The notes under the pieces are model-generated. The model worked only from the letters and a program-made list of their open reading frames with translations, searched no databases and was not told the DNA's origin. Positions 1-6,555 of a stretch of 22,601 nt of DNA are shown in pieces. The position numbers and the translations under genes are program-made. Every line of letters starts with the position of its first letter. The first letter of the stretch is position 1. This DNA is from an uncultured Oscillospiraceae bacterium (GTDB lineage: Bacteria > Bacillota > Clostridia > Oscillospirales > Ruminococcaceae). Where the stretch lies: contig USFO01000014.1 in the NCBI GenBank assembly GCA_900553955.1, positions 1 through 22,601 of the forward strand, written 5' to 3'.

Positions 1-160
1 ATCCCTCGGATGCTCGACCGCCGGAGGCACTTCGTGCCAGCCGAGGTTATTATTTCGATAGCTCGGCAAAAGGCGCACACCTATCAAGGCGGCTTAGCCG
101 CGGGTGGCTCGGCGAGGGAGCCGAGGCGGCTCCGCCGCAAGCCGCAGAGCTTGTCTCGGC
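1..160. repeat. Repeat-rich spacer with partial modular repeat
   Basis: This stretch before the first gene has no credible coding region. Positions 114-149 match the right end of the two larger repeats at 2001-2398 and 5176-5463; the shared string begins GAGGGAGCCGAGGCGGCT. A small hairpin (GGCAC, loop TTC, GTGCC) sits near 26-38. Positions 193-220 hold a degenerate run of TTCCGCAA/TTCGCAA/TTCTGCAA units that resembles the heptamer repeats elsewhere in the window. Whatever lies left of the window edge is unknown. Confidence 0.5.
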
Positions 161-251
161 GTTAAGTTTTGCACTTTTGCCCACCGAGCACTTTCCGCAA
201 TTCGCAATTCTGCAATTCCAACTAAAAATAATTTTTCGGAGGAATCTGACA

Positions 252-1187
252 ATGCCTGATATTTCAACATTCATAAACGGTTTGCCCGGATACGCCGCAC
301 AGGGCGTAATATGGGGCATAATGGCGCTTGGCCTTTATATCTCATACCGCCTTTTGGACTTCGCCGACCTCACCGTGGACGGCTCCTTTGCCACAGGAGC
401 GGCTGTCACCGTCATGCTCATTTTGGCGGGCTGGCCCGCATGGGCTGCCATGCTCGTTGCGCTTATCGCAGGAATGGCAGCGGGCTTCATCACCGGAGTT
501 CTGCATACCGTACTTGGCATTGCGCCCATTCTTGCGGGAATTCTGACGCAGATAGCTCTTTATTCCGTGAACCTGCATATTCTCGGTAATAAGCCGAACC
601 AGGCGCTGAGCGTAGATAAGTACAATCTGCTGCTCTCGCTTCGTCATGTAAATACGGCTATTCTTGTGGCGCTTGGCTTTGCGGCGGCGCTTATTCTGCT
701 GTTCTACTGGTTCTTCGGAACGGAGCTCGGCTCTGCGGTGCGTGCCACCGGCTGTAACCAGAGCATGGCAAAGGCTCAGGGCATAAACATAAACGCCATG
801 AAGGTTTTCGCCCTTTCCCTGTCGAACGGCATTGTGGCGGTGTCCGGCGGTCTGCTTGCACAGTATCAGGGCTTCGCCGATGCTCAAATGGGGCGCGGCG
901 CCATTGTTATCGGACTTGCTTCAATCATAATCGGCGAGGTTCTGGCGGAGGCCATATTCAAAAAGGGCATGAACTTCTCAATCTGCCTTGCCTCCGCAGT
1001 GTTCGGCGGCGTAATCTACTATGTGGTAATGGGAATTGTGCTTTGGCTCAAGCTCCCCACCAACGATATGAAGCTTTTCACCGCAATAATCGTCGCGGCG
1101 TTCCTTGCGGTGCCCTATCTTCGGGGAAAATCGAAGCATTCGTTCGCAGCGCTGAAGCATAAGAAAGGGGAAGAAGAAAATGCTTGA
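252..1187 (+). CDS. ABC transporter permease, TrpXYZ-like class
   Basis: A 311-residue, strongly hydrophobic integral membrane protein. It resembles the permease of the uncharacterised/TrpXYZ-like ABC importer class (COG4120 type), including the early segment GLYISYRLLDFADLTVDGSF and a conserved ATGCNQSMAKAQGIN loop near residues 172-186. In this family the permease forms the membrane channel for a small organic solute; amino acids such as tryptophan have been proposed in streptococci. The substrate cannot be read from the sequence. The start at 252 is chosen because CGGAGGA (237-243) lies 8 nt upstream; an in-frame GTG/TTG-type start at 177 would add 25 residues of non-membrane sequence lying in spacer DNA. 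The end overlaps the ATPase gene by 8 nt, which suggests coupled translation. The usual third partner, a binding lipoprotein, is not visible and may lie left of the window. Confidence 0.85.
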   Translation: MPDISTFINGLPGYAAQGVIWGIMALGLYISYRLLDFADLTVDGSFATGAAVTVMLILAGWPAWAAMLVALIAGMAAGFITGVLHTVLGIAPILAGILTQIALYSVNLHILGNKPNQALSVDKYNLLLSLRHVNTAILVALGFAAALILLFYWFFGTELGSAVRATGCNQSMAKAQGININAMKVFALSLSNGIVAVSGGLLAQYQGFADAQMGRGAIVIGLASIIIGEVLAEAIFKKGMNFSICLASAVFGGVIYYVVMGIVLWLKLPTNDMKLFTAIIVAAFLAVPYLRGKSKHSFAALKHKKGEEENA

Positions 1188-1974
1188 AATCAAGGGAGTT
1201 TATAAGACCTTTAACCCCGGCTCGGTGAACGAAAAGCACGCGCTGAACGGGCTTGACATAGTTCTCAACGAGGGGGACTTCGTAACCGTAATCGGCGGCA
1301 ACGGAGCCGGCAAATCCACCTTCCTAAACGCCGTTGCGGGAGTTTGGCCGGTGGACGCGGGCAAAATCTGCATTGACGGCAGGGATGTTACCGCTCTGCC
1401 GGAGTACAAACGCGCAAAATACCTCGGCCGCGTGTTCCAAGACCCCATGACAGGAACCGCCGCCAATATGCAGATTGAGGAAAACCTCGCTTTGGCGGCG
1501 CGCAGAGGCCGCCGCAGGGGACTTCGCTGGGAGGTAACAAAGGGCGAACGGGAAAAATACCGGGATTTGCTCGCTTCCCTCGACCTCGGACTGGAGGACA
1601 GGCTCACCGCAAAGGTAGGACTGCTCTCCGGCGGACAGCGGCAGGCGCTCACCCTCGTTATGGCGACCCTTGTCAAGCCGAAGCTGCTGCTCCTTGACGA
1701 GCACACCGCCGCCCTCGACCCCAAAACCGCCGCCAAGGTTCTTGAAATCACCGATAAGGTCATCGCGGAGAACAATCTCACCGCGATTATGATAACTCAC
1801 AACATGAGCGACGCTCTTAAACACGGCAACCGCCTTATTATGATGAACGACGGCAAAATTATCTTCGATGTCTCCGGCGAGGAGAAAAAGAACCTCACCG
1901 TGGAGGATTTGCTCCGCAAATTCAGCGAAAACTCCGGCGAAGCCTTCTCCGACGACAGAGCCATGCTCGGATAA
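1180..1974 (+). CDS. ABC transporter ATP-binding protein
   Basis: A 264-residue cytoplasmic ATPase that powers the permease encoded just upstream. Walker A is GGNGAGKST at residues 39-47, the Q-loop lies in GRVFQDPM (83-90), the signature is LSGGQ at 149-153, Walker B is LLLLDE ending at E174, and the H-loop histidine is about residue 207 (ITHNMS). The string DEHTAALDPKTA is typical of the COG1101 ATPases paired with COG4120 permeases. The ATG overlaps the permease stop, so the two form one operon. I see no clear intrinsic terminator directly after the stop; the modular repeat begins 26 nt downstream. Function as an importer ATPase is well supported, the substrate is not. Confidence 0.9.
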   Translation: MLEIKGVYKTFNPGSVNEKHALNGLDIVLNEGDFVTVIGGNGAGKSTFLNAVAGVWPVDAGKICIDGRDVTALPEYKRAKYLGRVFQDPMTGTAANMQIEENLALAARRGRRRGLRWEVTKGEREKYRDLLASLDLGLEDRLTAKVGLLSGGQRQALTLVMATLVKPKLLLLDEHTAALDPKTAAKVLEITDKVIAENNLTAIMITHNMSDALKHGNRLIMMNDGKIIFDVSGEEKKNLTVEDLLRKFSENSGEAFSDDRAMLG

Positions 1975-2000
1975 AGCGGCAAATATGTATTAAGATTTTA

Positions 2001-2398
2001 AGCACGGCGCGGGAGCGCCCTCGCCTTCCTCTGAGGAGGAAGGTGGCACGGCGATAAAGGATTAAAACGCCGTGACGGAAGGAGAGATACAGTGAGTATG
2101 TGCGAAAGCAGTAGATATAGACGAGCACTAAACAATAATGATACCTGTATCAATTAGTGTACGCCTACACTTTAGTGTAAGCAGCAGCCTCGCGTTATCT
2201 CTCCCTCAGTCGCGCCTCTAAATCCCTTGGGCGCGCCAGCTTTGCCCCCTCGCCGTTCTCCGCTCGTGCTTCGGCTATTCGCTCTCGCACTTGCGGACGG
2301 CAGCGGCTTGCCTTTCTCGCTGTATCCGCCACCGGCGGCGCTCGAAAGCCAAACCCCTCAGAGGGAGCCGAGGCGGCTACCGCCGCAAACCACAGAAT
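2001..2398 (+). repeat. Modular palindromic repeat, copy 1
   Basis: A non-coding element filling most of the 683-nt gap between 1974 and 2658. In order it has: a GC-rich start shared with copy 2 (GCACGGCGCGGGAGCGCC); a palindrome around CCTCTGAGGAGG; a variable stem CACGGCG (2047-2053) / CGCCGTG (2068-2074); GGAAGGAGAGATA (2077-2089), which can pair with TATCTCTCCCTC (2196-2207); a GAAA tetraloop closed by TGC/GCA (2101-2110); and a right end with CCCTCAGAGGGAGCCGAGG. Compared with copy 2 (5176-5463), about 115 nt (roughly 2241-2354) is inserted just before the right end. Open frames crossing it are low-complexity and not believable as genes. Confidence 0.75.
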
Positions 2399-2530
2399 TT
2401 CCAAAGGCGGCGAACCGCAATTAAGCCCGCTCCGGCGAGGTCTGCAAGTCCCGACAGCACATTAAAACATGCGCTTTGCTCGCCGCAAGGCGCACTTATC
2501 CGATTGTTTCCTTTCTACACATATTTCAAG

Positions 2531-2562
2531 GGCGCGGGACTGCATCAACCCGCGCCTTTGTT
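2531..2562 (+). terminator. Intrinsic terminator-like hairpin
   Basis: GGCGCGGG (2531-2538) pairs perfectly with CCCGCGCC (2549-2556) across a 10-nt loop, followed by a short T-containing tail (TTTGTT). It lies 36 nt upstream of the promoter of the acidic-protein gene and about 550 nt after the ABC operon. It would therefore end any transcript running through the repeat. The T tract is weak. Confidence 0.5.
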
Positions 2563-2597
2563 ATGCACAAAAATGCGCACCTTCGGGGATTTACAAG

Positions 2598-2626
2598 TTG
2601 ACAAATGCGCTTATTCATGCCATAAT
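2598..2626 (+). promoter_or_regulatory. Sigma-A type promoter
   Basis: A consensus -35 box TTGACA (2598-2603) is followed by exactly 17 nt and then CATAAT (2621-2626), one base from the -10 consensus. It sits 32 nt ahead of the GTG start of the acidic-protein gene, so that gene should have its own short leader. Confidence 0.75.
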
Positions 2627-2657
2627 TTAATTAAAATAATGCAAAGGAGGGTTCACC

Positions 2658-3104
2658 GTGAAGTACAGCTACGACGGTTTGGAGTTCGACAGCCGGGAGG
2701 ACGCCCTTGACTATATTGAAAGCACCGTTTTCGACAGCGACGTTGTGGAATTTATGCTGGACAATTACAGCGAGGATGAGATTTTCGACATGCTCAAAAT
2801 CTATGAGCGCGACAGGATAAAAAGTGAGCTTGTGGATGAACTTGCGGAGGACATCGACGAGGAAGAGGACGACGAAGATGACTTCGACGACGAGGATGAC
2901 GACGGCATAAGCATCGAAATCACCTTTGGCGAAGATGATGAGGACGAGGACGATTCCGACGAAGATGAAAACTACGATTACAAGGATTACGACGGAACCG
3001 AAGATGATGACGACGATGATTGGGGCGGCGATTCCGGAAGCTCCGACGACGATTACGGCGGGCTTGACCAAAACACCTACGAGGAATTTTTCGGGCATTT
3101 TTGA
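2658..3104 (+). CDS. Very acidic hypothetical protein
   Basis: A 148-residue protein of unknown function. The first ~65 residues look like a small folded, mainly helical domain (MKYSYDGLEFDSREDALDYI and on to KSELVDELAED). From about residue 67 to the end it is dominated by Asp and Glu with Gly/Ser/Tyr, including runs such as DEEEDDEDDFDDEDDD, and is probably disordered. There is no signal peptide or membrane segment, so it should be cytoplasmic. The start is a GTG at 2658 with AAAGGAGG ending 7 nt upstream, a strong ribosome binding site, and a near-consensus promoter lies before it. This makes a real, well-expressed monocistronic gene likely. It is followed at once by its own terminator. 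Roles such as cation buffering, nucleic-acid mimicry or chaperoning are possible but only guesses. Confidence 0.8.
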   Translation: MKYSYDGLEFDSREDALDYIESTVFDSDVVEFMLDNYSEDEIFDMLKIYERDRIKSELVDELAEDIDEEEDDEDDFDDEDDDGISIEITFGEDDEDEDDSDEDENYDYKDYDGTEDDDDDDWGGDSGSSDDDYGGLDQNTYEEFFGHF

Positions 3105-3120
3105 AGCGAAACAGCAAAAC

Positions 3121-3153
3121 AAAGGCGGCGGCAGAAAGTGCCGCCGCTTTTTA
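3121..3153 (+). terminator. Intrinsic terminator of acidic-protein gene
   Basis: GCGGCGGC (3125-3132) pairs with GCCGCCGC (3140-3147) across AGAAAGT, with AAA before the stem and TTTTT after it. It lies 17-20 nt after the stop codon at 3104. Confidence 0.85.
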
Positions 3154-3225
3154 TATGCAGAAAGCAAATTCCGGCTTTGCCGCGCACCATAGCTTTGCTG
3201 CCGTGCTCAAATCCATACTCAACAA

Positions 3226-3258
3226 AAAAATCCGTGCTCAAAATGAACACGGATTTTT
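3226..3258. terminator. Bidirectional terminator between convergent genes
   Basis: AAAAATCCGTGCTCA pairs with TGAACACGGATTTTT (one mismatch) around an AAA loop. A/T tracts on both sides let it act in either direction. It is 17 nt past the end of the minus-strand surface-protein gene. Its core, CGTGCTCA-AAA-TGA-CACG, is nearly identical to the terminator after the sortase gene at 22345-22378. Confidence 0.85.
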
Positions 3259-3274
3259 CTTCGTATAAGGCTCA

Positions 3275-4948
3275 TTAGAAATCGTCGTCGTCAAAGCCGG
3301 TCACTTTAGAGGAGCTATGATGCACGACGCGGCGCTCTGCATTGACGGGTTTCGGCTTACTGCCACCGTTTCCCTTTGCTTTAAGCACCACAATCATAAC
3401 AACTGCCGCAACAATGATAACTGCAAGCACGATTATGAGAATCAGCGCCCATGTGGGCATTCCGGAGGAAGCTGCCGCCGCTTTGCCCATTTCAAGCTGA
3501 ACAAGCATTACGGGAGAAAGGGAGGCAACATCCATGGAAACCTCGGTGGAGTTAATGTCGGGCATAAGCTTCACTTCGACAACAGTTCCCTCCTTTGCCA
3601 TATACGCAAAGGTTGAAAGGCTGTTCACATCGGCGATAACCGGACGGTAAACACCGTCGTGCTGTGCAAAGGAAATGTTGTTCACTTCCGTTTTGCTGCC
3701 GGTTTCAAGATTATAGAGATATGCCTTGCCGTCCTCGCTCATATAGTAGGAGCTGCCGGTAAACTCGTTGGCGCTGATGACGTGAACAAGCGCCGCAACG
3801 TACTCTTTATAATTAGAGGAAGCGTTCGCCTGCGTGCCGTTGAGGGTGTATTTTATTACGCCTTCGGAAGAGCCGTGGTACGCCACGCCGTCAAGCAGAA
3901 CGGAAATGTCGAATGCGGAAAGCACATCGCCGTCGGCAATGAATGCGGAAGTAACATCGTCCGCCGCGGAATACTGGTCTAGGACGGAAACCGCAAGCTG
4001 AACCTTGCCACCGAGATCCTCGTTTACAGTGAACTCAATTCCGGTTACGGGAATGTCGCCGGAGATGCTGTAAGAAAGGGTTACAGGGGTGTATTCCGGA
4101 ACGGTGGGGGTAGAAGGGATTTCCGGAACGGAAGAGGATGCAGAACTGCTCGCGGAGGATTCCGCAACGCTGCTGGAGCTGGAGCTGCTGGGCTTGCTCG
4201 CCGTGGAGCTGCTGCTGGGCTTGCTTGCGGGTTTGCTGCTGGAAGGTTTGCTGCTCGAAGGCTTGCTGCTTGCGGGCTTGCTGCTGCTCGCAGAGCTGGA
4301 ATCCGGGTTGTAATCGCTTACATGGATGCCGGTGGACTTCCAAGTGGCGATTGCTGTGAAGTTCGTATCGGATTTTACGGCAGTATCGGCGGAGAAAATC
4401 GTTCCGTCAACATCCCATCCGGCGAAGGTGTAGCCTTCTCTGGTAAAAGTGCATTTCGGCATCGTGAAGCCTTCGCCCGCAACATATTTTACAATGTATT
4501 CGCTGCCCTTTGCCTTATCGCCGGGCTTGTAGGTTCCGTAAATATATGTGGTGCTGCTGGAAGAGGTGGAAGAGGAAGAGGTGCCGTTCTTCTGCCACTG
4601 GGCAACGGCGCTTACCACATAGCGGCTGCCGTTATCGGAAGCATCGGACTTATTAAAGTTATAGCGCGCACCGGACTGATAAATTTTCCCGTTTATCTTC
4701 CATCCGGTGAAGTAGTATCCGCTGTAAACAAAGCCGAGCGTTCCCGCATCGGGAAGATCCGCCGCTTCGTCCTTCAGATACGTCAAGGTTTCGCTGCCGC
4801 CGTTGCCGGCGCCTGCACTAAAGACTAAATCGTACTTGCTGTGTTCTTCCTCCCAAGAAGAAAGGGCGAAAGCGTTCACTGCGGGAACCATGGCGACAAC
4901 CATCACCACTGCGATAAGCAGTGCGGAAATTCGTTTAATGGCTTTCAT
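3275..4948 (-). CDS. Surface protein with InlB-type repeats and C-terminal membrane anchor
   Basis: A 557-residue exported protein. Residues 1-28 form a signal peptide (MKAIKRISALLIAVVMVVAM, ending near NAFA). Two Listeria-Bacteroides/InlB B-repeat-like modules follow, near residues 38-105 (GYYFTGWKINGKIY) and 130-205 (FTREGYTFAGWDVDGTIF). Next is a Ser/Lys/Pro-rich linker (about 212-285) that probably spans the cell wall, then a beta-rich domain of unknown type (about 290-490). One transmembrane helix (about 500-523) is followed by a ~34-residue basic then acidic cytoplasmic tail ending GFDDDDF. There is no LPXTG motif, so it is probably membrane-held and not sortase-anchored. The ATG at 4948 lies 10 nt from AAGGAGG; a TTG two codons earlier is 5 nt from it and cannot be excluded. 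It is transcribed alone and converges on the acidic-protein gene. Confidence 0.85.
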   Translation of the reverse strand: MKAIKRISALLIAVVMVVAMVPAVNAFALSSWEEEHSKYDLVFSAGAGNGGSETLTYLKDEAADLPDAGTLGFVYSGYYFTGWKINGKIYQSGARYNFNKSDASDNGSRYVVSAVAQWQKNGTSSSSTSSSSTTYIYGTYKPGDKAKGSEYIVKYVAGEGFTMPKCTFTREGYTFAGWDVDGTIFSADTAVKSDTNFTAIATWKSTGIHVSDYNPDSSSASSSKPASSKPSSSKPSSSKPASKPSSSSTASKPSSSSSSSVAESSASSSASSSVPEIPSTPTVPEYTPVTLSYSISGDIPVTGIEFTVNEDLGGKVQLAVSVLDQYSAADDVTSAFIADGDVLSAFDISVLLDGVAYHGSSEGVIKYTLNGTQANASSNYKEYVAALVHVISANEFTGSSYYMSEDGKAYLYNLETGSKTEVNNISFAQHDGVYRPVIADVNSLSTFAYMAKEGTVVEVKLMPDINSTEVSMDVASLSPVMLVQLEMGKAAAASSGMPTWALILIIVLAVIIVAAVVMIVVLKAKGNGGSKPKPVNAERRVVHHSSSKVTGFDDDDF

Positions 4949-4984
4949 TTTCAAAAAACCTCCTTAAAAATCAAAAAGGGATAA

Positions 4985-5030
4985 TCCTACGATTAGTAAG
5001 TATATCACAATTTCAAATTTTATCTATGTA
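4985..5030 (-). promoter_or_regulatory. Possible extended -10 promoter of the surface-protein gene
   Basis: Read on the minus strand, TGATATACT gives a TGn extended -10 with hexamer TATACT (plus-strand 4999-5004), about 50 nt ahead of the ATG at 4948. The flanking sequence is very AT-rich. No convincing -35 box was found at 17 nt, so this is tentative. Confidence 0.35.
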
Positions 5031-5071
5031 ATATTTGTTAACAATCAGCGAAATATTCCGAATAAGCCTAA

Positions 5072-5155
5072 AAAATCGCAAGCTTTTTGCGATGAGGGGC
5101 GGCTTTGCCGCCTTGAGGAGCGTAAATCGCCGTCCCGGCGGGCTTAACTGCGGCT
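5072..5155. repeat. Short hairpins plus a 20-nt shared repeat
   Basis: Two small stems occur here: TCGCAA/TTGCGA (5076-5092) and GGCGGC-TTT-GCCGCC (5098-5112). Positions 5136-5155 (CGGCGGGCTTAACTGCGGCT) recur exactly at 22498-22517, in both places beside a modular repeat. Function is unknown. Confidence 0.5.
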
Positions 5156-5175
5156 TGCACTTTGGCAAACTCTGT

Positions 5176-5463
5176 GCACGGCGCGGGAGCGCCCTCGCCT
5201 CCCTCTGAGGAGGGAGGTGGATGCCTGCATAAAGGATTTGAGCAGGCAGACGGAGGGAGAGATACACCGAGTATGTGCGAAAGCACTTGATATAGACAAG
5301 AGCAAAAGCAAATGACCGCTTTTTCACTCGGCGCTCGTCTGCACCTCGGAGCAAACAGCAACCGCGCGTTATCTCTCCCTCAGTCGCGCCTTTGTATCCC
5401 TTGGGCGCGCCAGCTCCCTCCTCAGAGGGAGCCGAGGCGGCTCCCGCCGCAAGCCGCAGAGTT
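5176..5463 (+). repeat. Modular palindromic repeat, copy 2
   Basis: The uninterrupted copy, about 288 nt, of the element also seen at 2001-2398. Its outer arms, CCTCCCTCTGAGGAGGGAGG (near 5198-5217) and CTCCCTCCTCAGAGGGAG on the right, are reverse complements. The inner variable stem is TGCCTGC (5222-5228) / GCAGGCA (5242-5248). GGAGGGAGAGATA (5252-5264) can pair with TATCTCTCCCTC (5370-5381). GTGC-GAAA-GCAC (5275-5286) forms a GNRA-type hairpin. The element lies in the 677-nt divergent gap between the surface-protein gene and the 5626 gene. It encodes nothing convincing. Confidence 0.8.
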
Positions 5464-5514
5464 CACCTTGCATAATACCGGGGAGCCAAGAACGCACTCC
5501 ATCGCCTCTGTGCG

Positions 5515-5540
5515 AAATTCCGAATTCCGAATTCCGCATT
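5515..5540. repeat. ATTCCGA/ATTCCGC heptamer repeat
   Basis: A short tandem run, AATTCCG repeated about three times and ending in CGCATT. Similar runs occur at 193-220, 13257-13278 and 16184-16205. All four lie between genes. Confidence 0.6.
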
Positions 5541-5541
5541 A

Positions 5542-5610
5542 CTCTGTGCCGCTTCCCCATCAAAATGTGCGCGCACGGCGCGCTTAATTTGCGGCTTGCA
5601 AAGCCGCATC
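5542..5610 (+). repeat. Hairpin leader related to the 7878-8250 array core
   Basis: CTCTGTGCC, then CCCC, TCAAAATGTGC and GCACGGCG line up with 8084-8126, the centre of the hairpin array. After it comes a perfect stem TGCGGCTT / AAAGCCGCA around GC (about 5591-5609). That stem ends only a few nt before the CCGGAGG ribosome binding site of the 5626 gene, so it could affect translation of that gene. No clear promoter was recognised here. Confidence 0.5.
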
Positions 5611-5625
5611 TCCCGGAGGTAATTT

Positions 5626-6555
5626 ATGTCCTACTCAAACAGAATGCAGAAAAACCATGTTTACAGCGAATTTCTCTGTCCCCGGGGGCGCGACCGCATT
5701 TACGACCTCGGAATACAGATAGCGCAGCTCTACCTCAGCCCCTTCGACAGAATAATCGGCTACATAGGCGAAGCAAGCTCCGGCAAAAGCGCCCTCGTCA
5801 AGGGTATGTTCCCCGGTCTTGAGCTTACCAACGACGACGACGGCGTAAATGTTCGCCCCCTGCCCCTGCTCGACCAGGACGAGGAGCACGGCTTTTTCAC
5901 TCCCCACAGCTACCATGTGGACATCCGCTTTGAAATGGCGTTCACCCCCCTGCCCGTTCTGGCGGAGGCGATTATGAAGGCCGTTTACAACGAACGGCGG
6001 GTTATAGTGGAGCATTTCGACCTTGTGTACCCGTATCTTCCCATGAACGCCCACCTGCTCATAGGCGTGGGCGAGGAAATCGTCATAGCCCGTCCCAGCA
6101 TCTTCGGCCCGGAGCCGGAGGAGATCTCCGCAAAGGTTTTCGCCTCCCTGCCCTACCGCCTTATGGCGCACACGGCGGAGGATATATGCGAAATGTATAT
6201 CTCCGATTTGGAGCTTGCCAAGGCGCAGCACGGCGATATCCGCCACGGCTTCTGTATGATTTTCGACAAAAAGCCGGAGATAGACTTTATCACCATGGAA
6301 CAGCATGTGAACTCCGTTATCGAGCGGGACTTGCCCGTGACCTACCTTGACGACAGCCACATAACCATCGGGCAGAACGTCCACCGCTGCCGCGGCCCCC
6401 GCACCCATGTTTCCCACACCGGAGAAATCAAGGGCTTTCGGCTTCTGCACAGCTTCGTTCACGACGCATTCAACAATGCGTACCTTTTGGTGGGCTTCGT
6501 GGGGGAGGATTCCGACAGGCGCATAGCCGATTTGGAAAGGAAGCTGCCCACTTGA
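5626..6555 (+). CDS. P-loop protein with alanyl-tRNA-synthetase SAD-like C-terminus
   Basis: A 309-residue soluble protein. A Walker A motif GEASSGKS lies at residues 48-55 (GxxxxGKS), so the N-terminal half is probably a nucleotide-binding domain. The C-terminal part (about 180-285) resembles the alanyl-tRNA synthetase second additional domain: RTHVSHTGEIKGFRLL at 259-274 matches the family's CGGTHxxNTGEIxxFKI pattern. The usual zinc ligands look altered. HxxxH is HTAED (H182, D186), and the CGGTH cysteine and histidine are spread to C255 and H261. It is therefore unlikely to be a normal editing enzyme. The ATG has CCGGAGG 7-9 nt upstream. Its stop overlaps the TTG start of citXG, so it should be made together with the enzyme that builds the citrate/citramalate lyase cofactor. 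A role in that cofactor step is inference. Confidence 0.75.
   Translation: MSYSNRMQKNHVYSEFLCPRGRDRIYDLGIQIAQLYLSPFDRIIGYIGEASSGKSALVKGMFPGLELTNDDDGVNVRPLPLLDQDEEHGFFTPHSYHVDIRFEMAFTPLPVLAEAIMKAVYNERRVIVEHFDLVYPYLPMNAHLLIGVGEEIVIARPSIFGPEPEEISAKVFASLPYRLMAHTAEDICEMYISDLELAKAQHGDIRHGFCMIFDKKPEIDFITMEQHVNSVIERDLPVTYLDDSHITIGQNVHRCRGPRTHVSHTGEIKGFRLLHSFVHDAFNNAYLLVGFVGEDSDRRIADLERKLPT

Noticed and set aside
342..887. Long antisense open frame inside the ABC permease
   Set aside because: It is the shadow of a GC-rich membrane-protein gene, has no ribosome binding site and shows no recognisable domain.
2291..2710. Open frame of 139 codons leading into the acidic-protein gene
   Set aside because: It runs through repeat DNA, a terminator and a promoter, is low complexity, and overlaps the better supported 2658 gene in another frame.
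3275..3460. LPXTG-type sorting signal at the C-terminus of the surface protein
   Set aside because: There is a membrane helix but no LPXTG or NPQTN-like motif before it, and the tail after it is about 34 residues and acidic at the end.
4949..4954. TTG two codons upstream as start of the surface protein
   Set aside because: Spacing of 5 nt is possible, but ATG at 4948 gives a normal signal peptide and is the stronger codon; left as an alternative.
5312..5587. Open frames rich in LPPQREPRRLPPQ-type sequence
   Set aside because: These are translations of the modular repeat right end, and the same peptides recur from each copy; non-coding repeat is the simpler reading.
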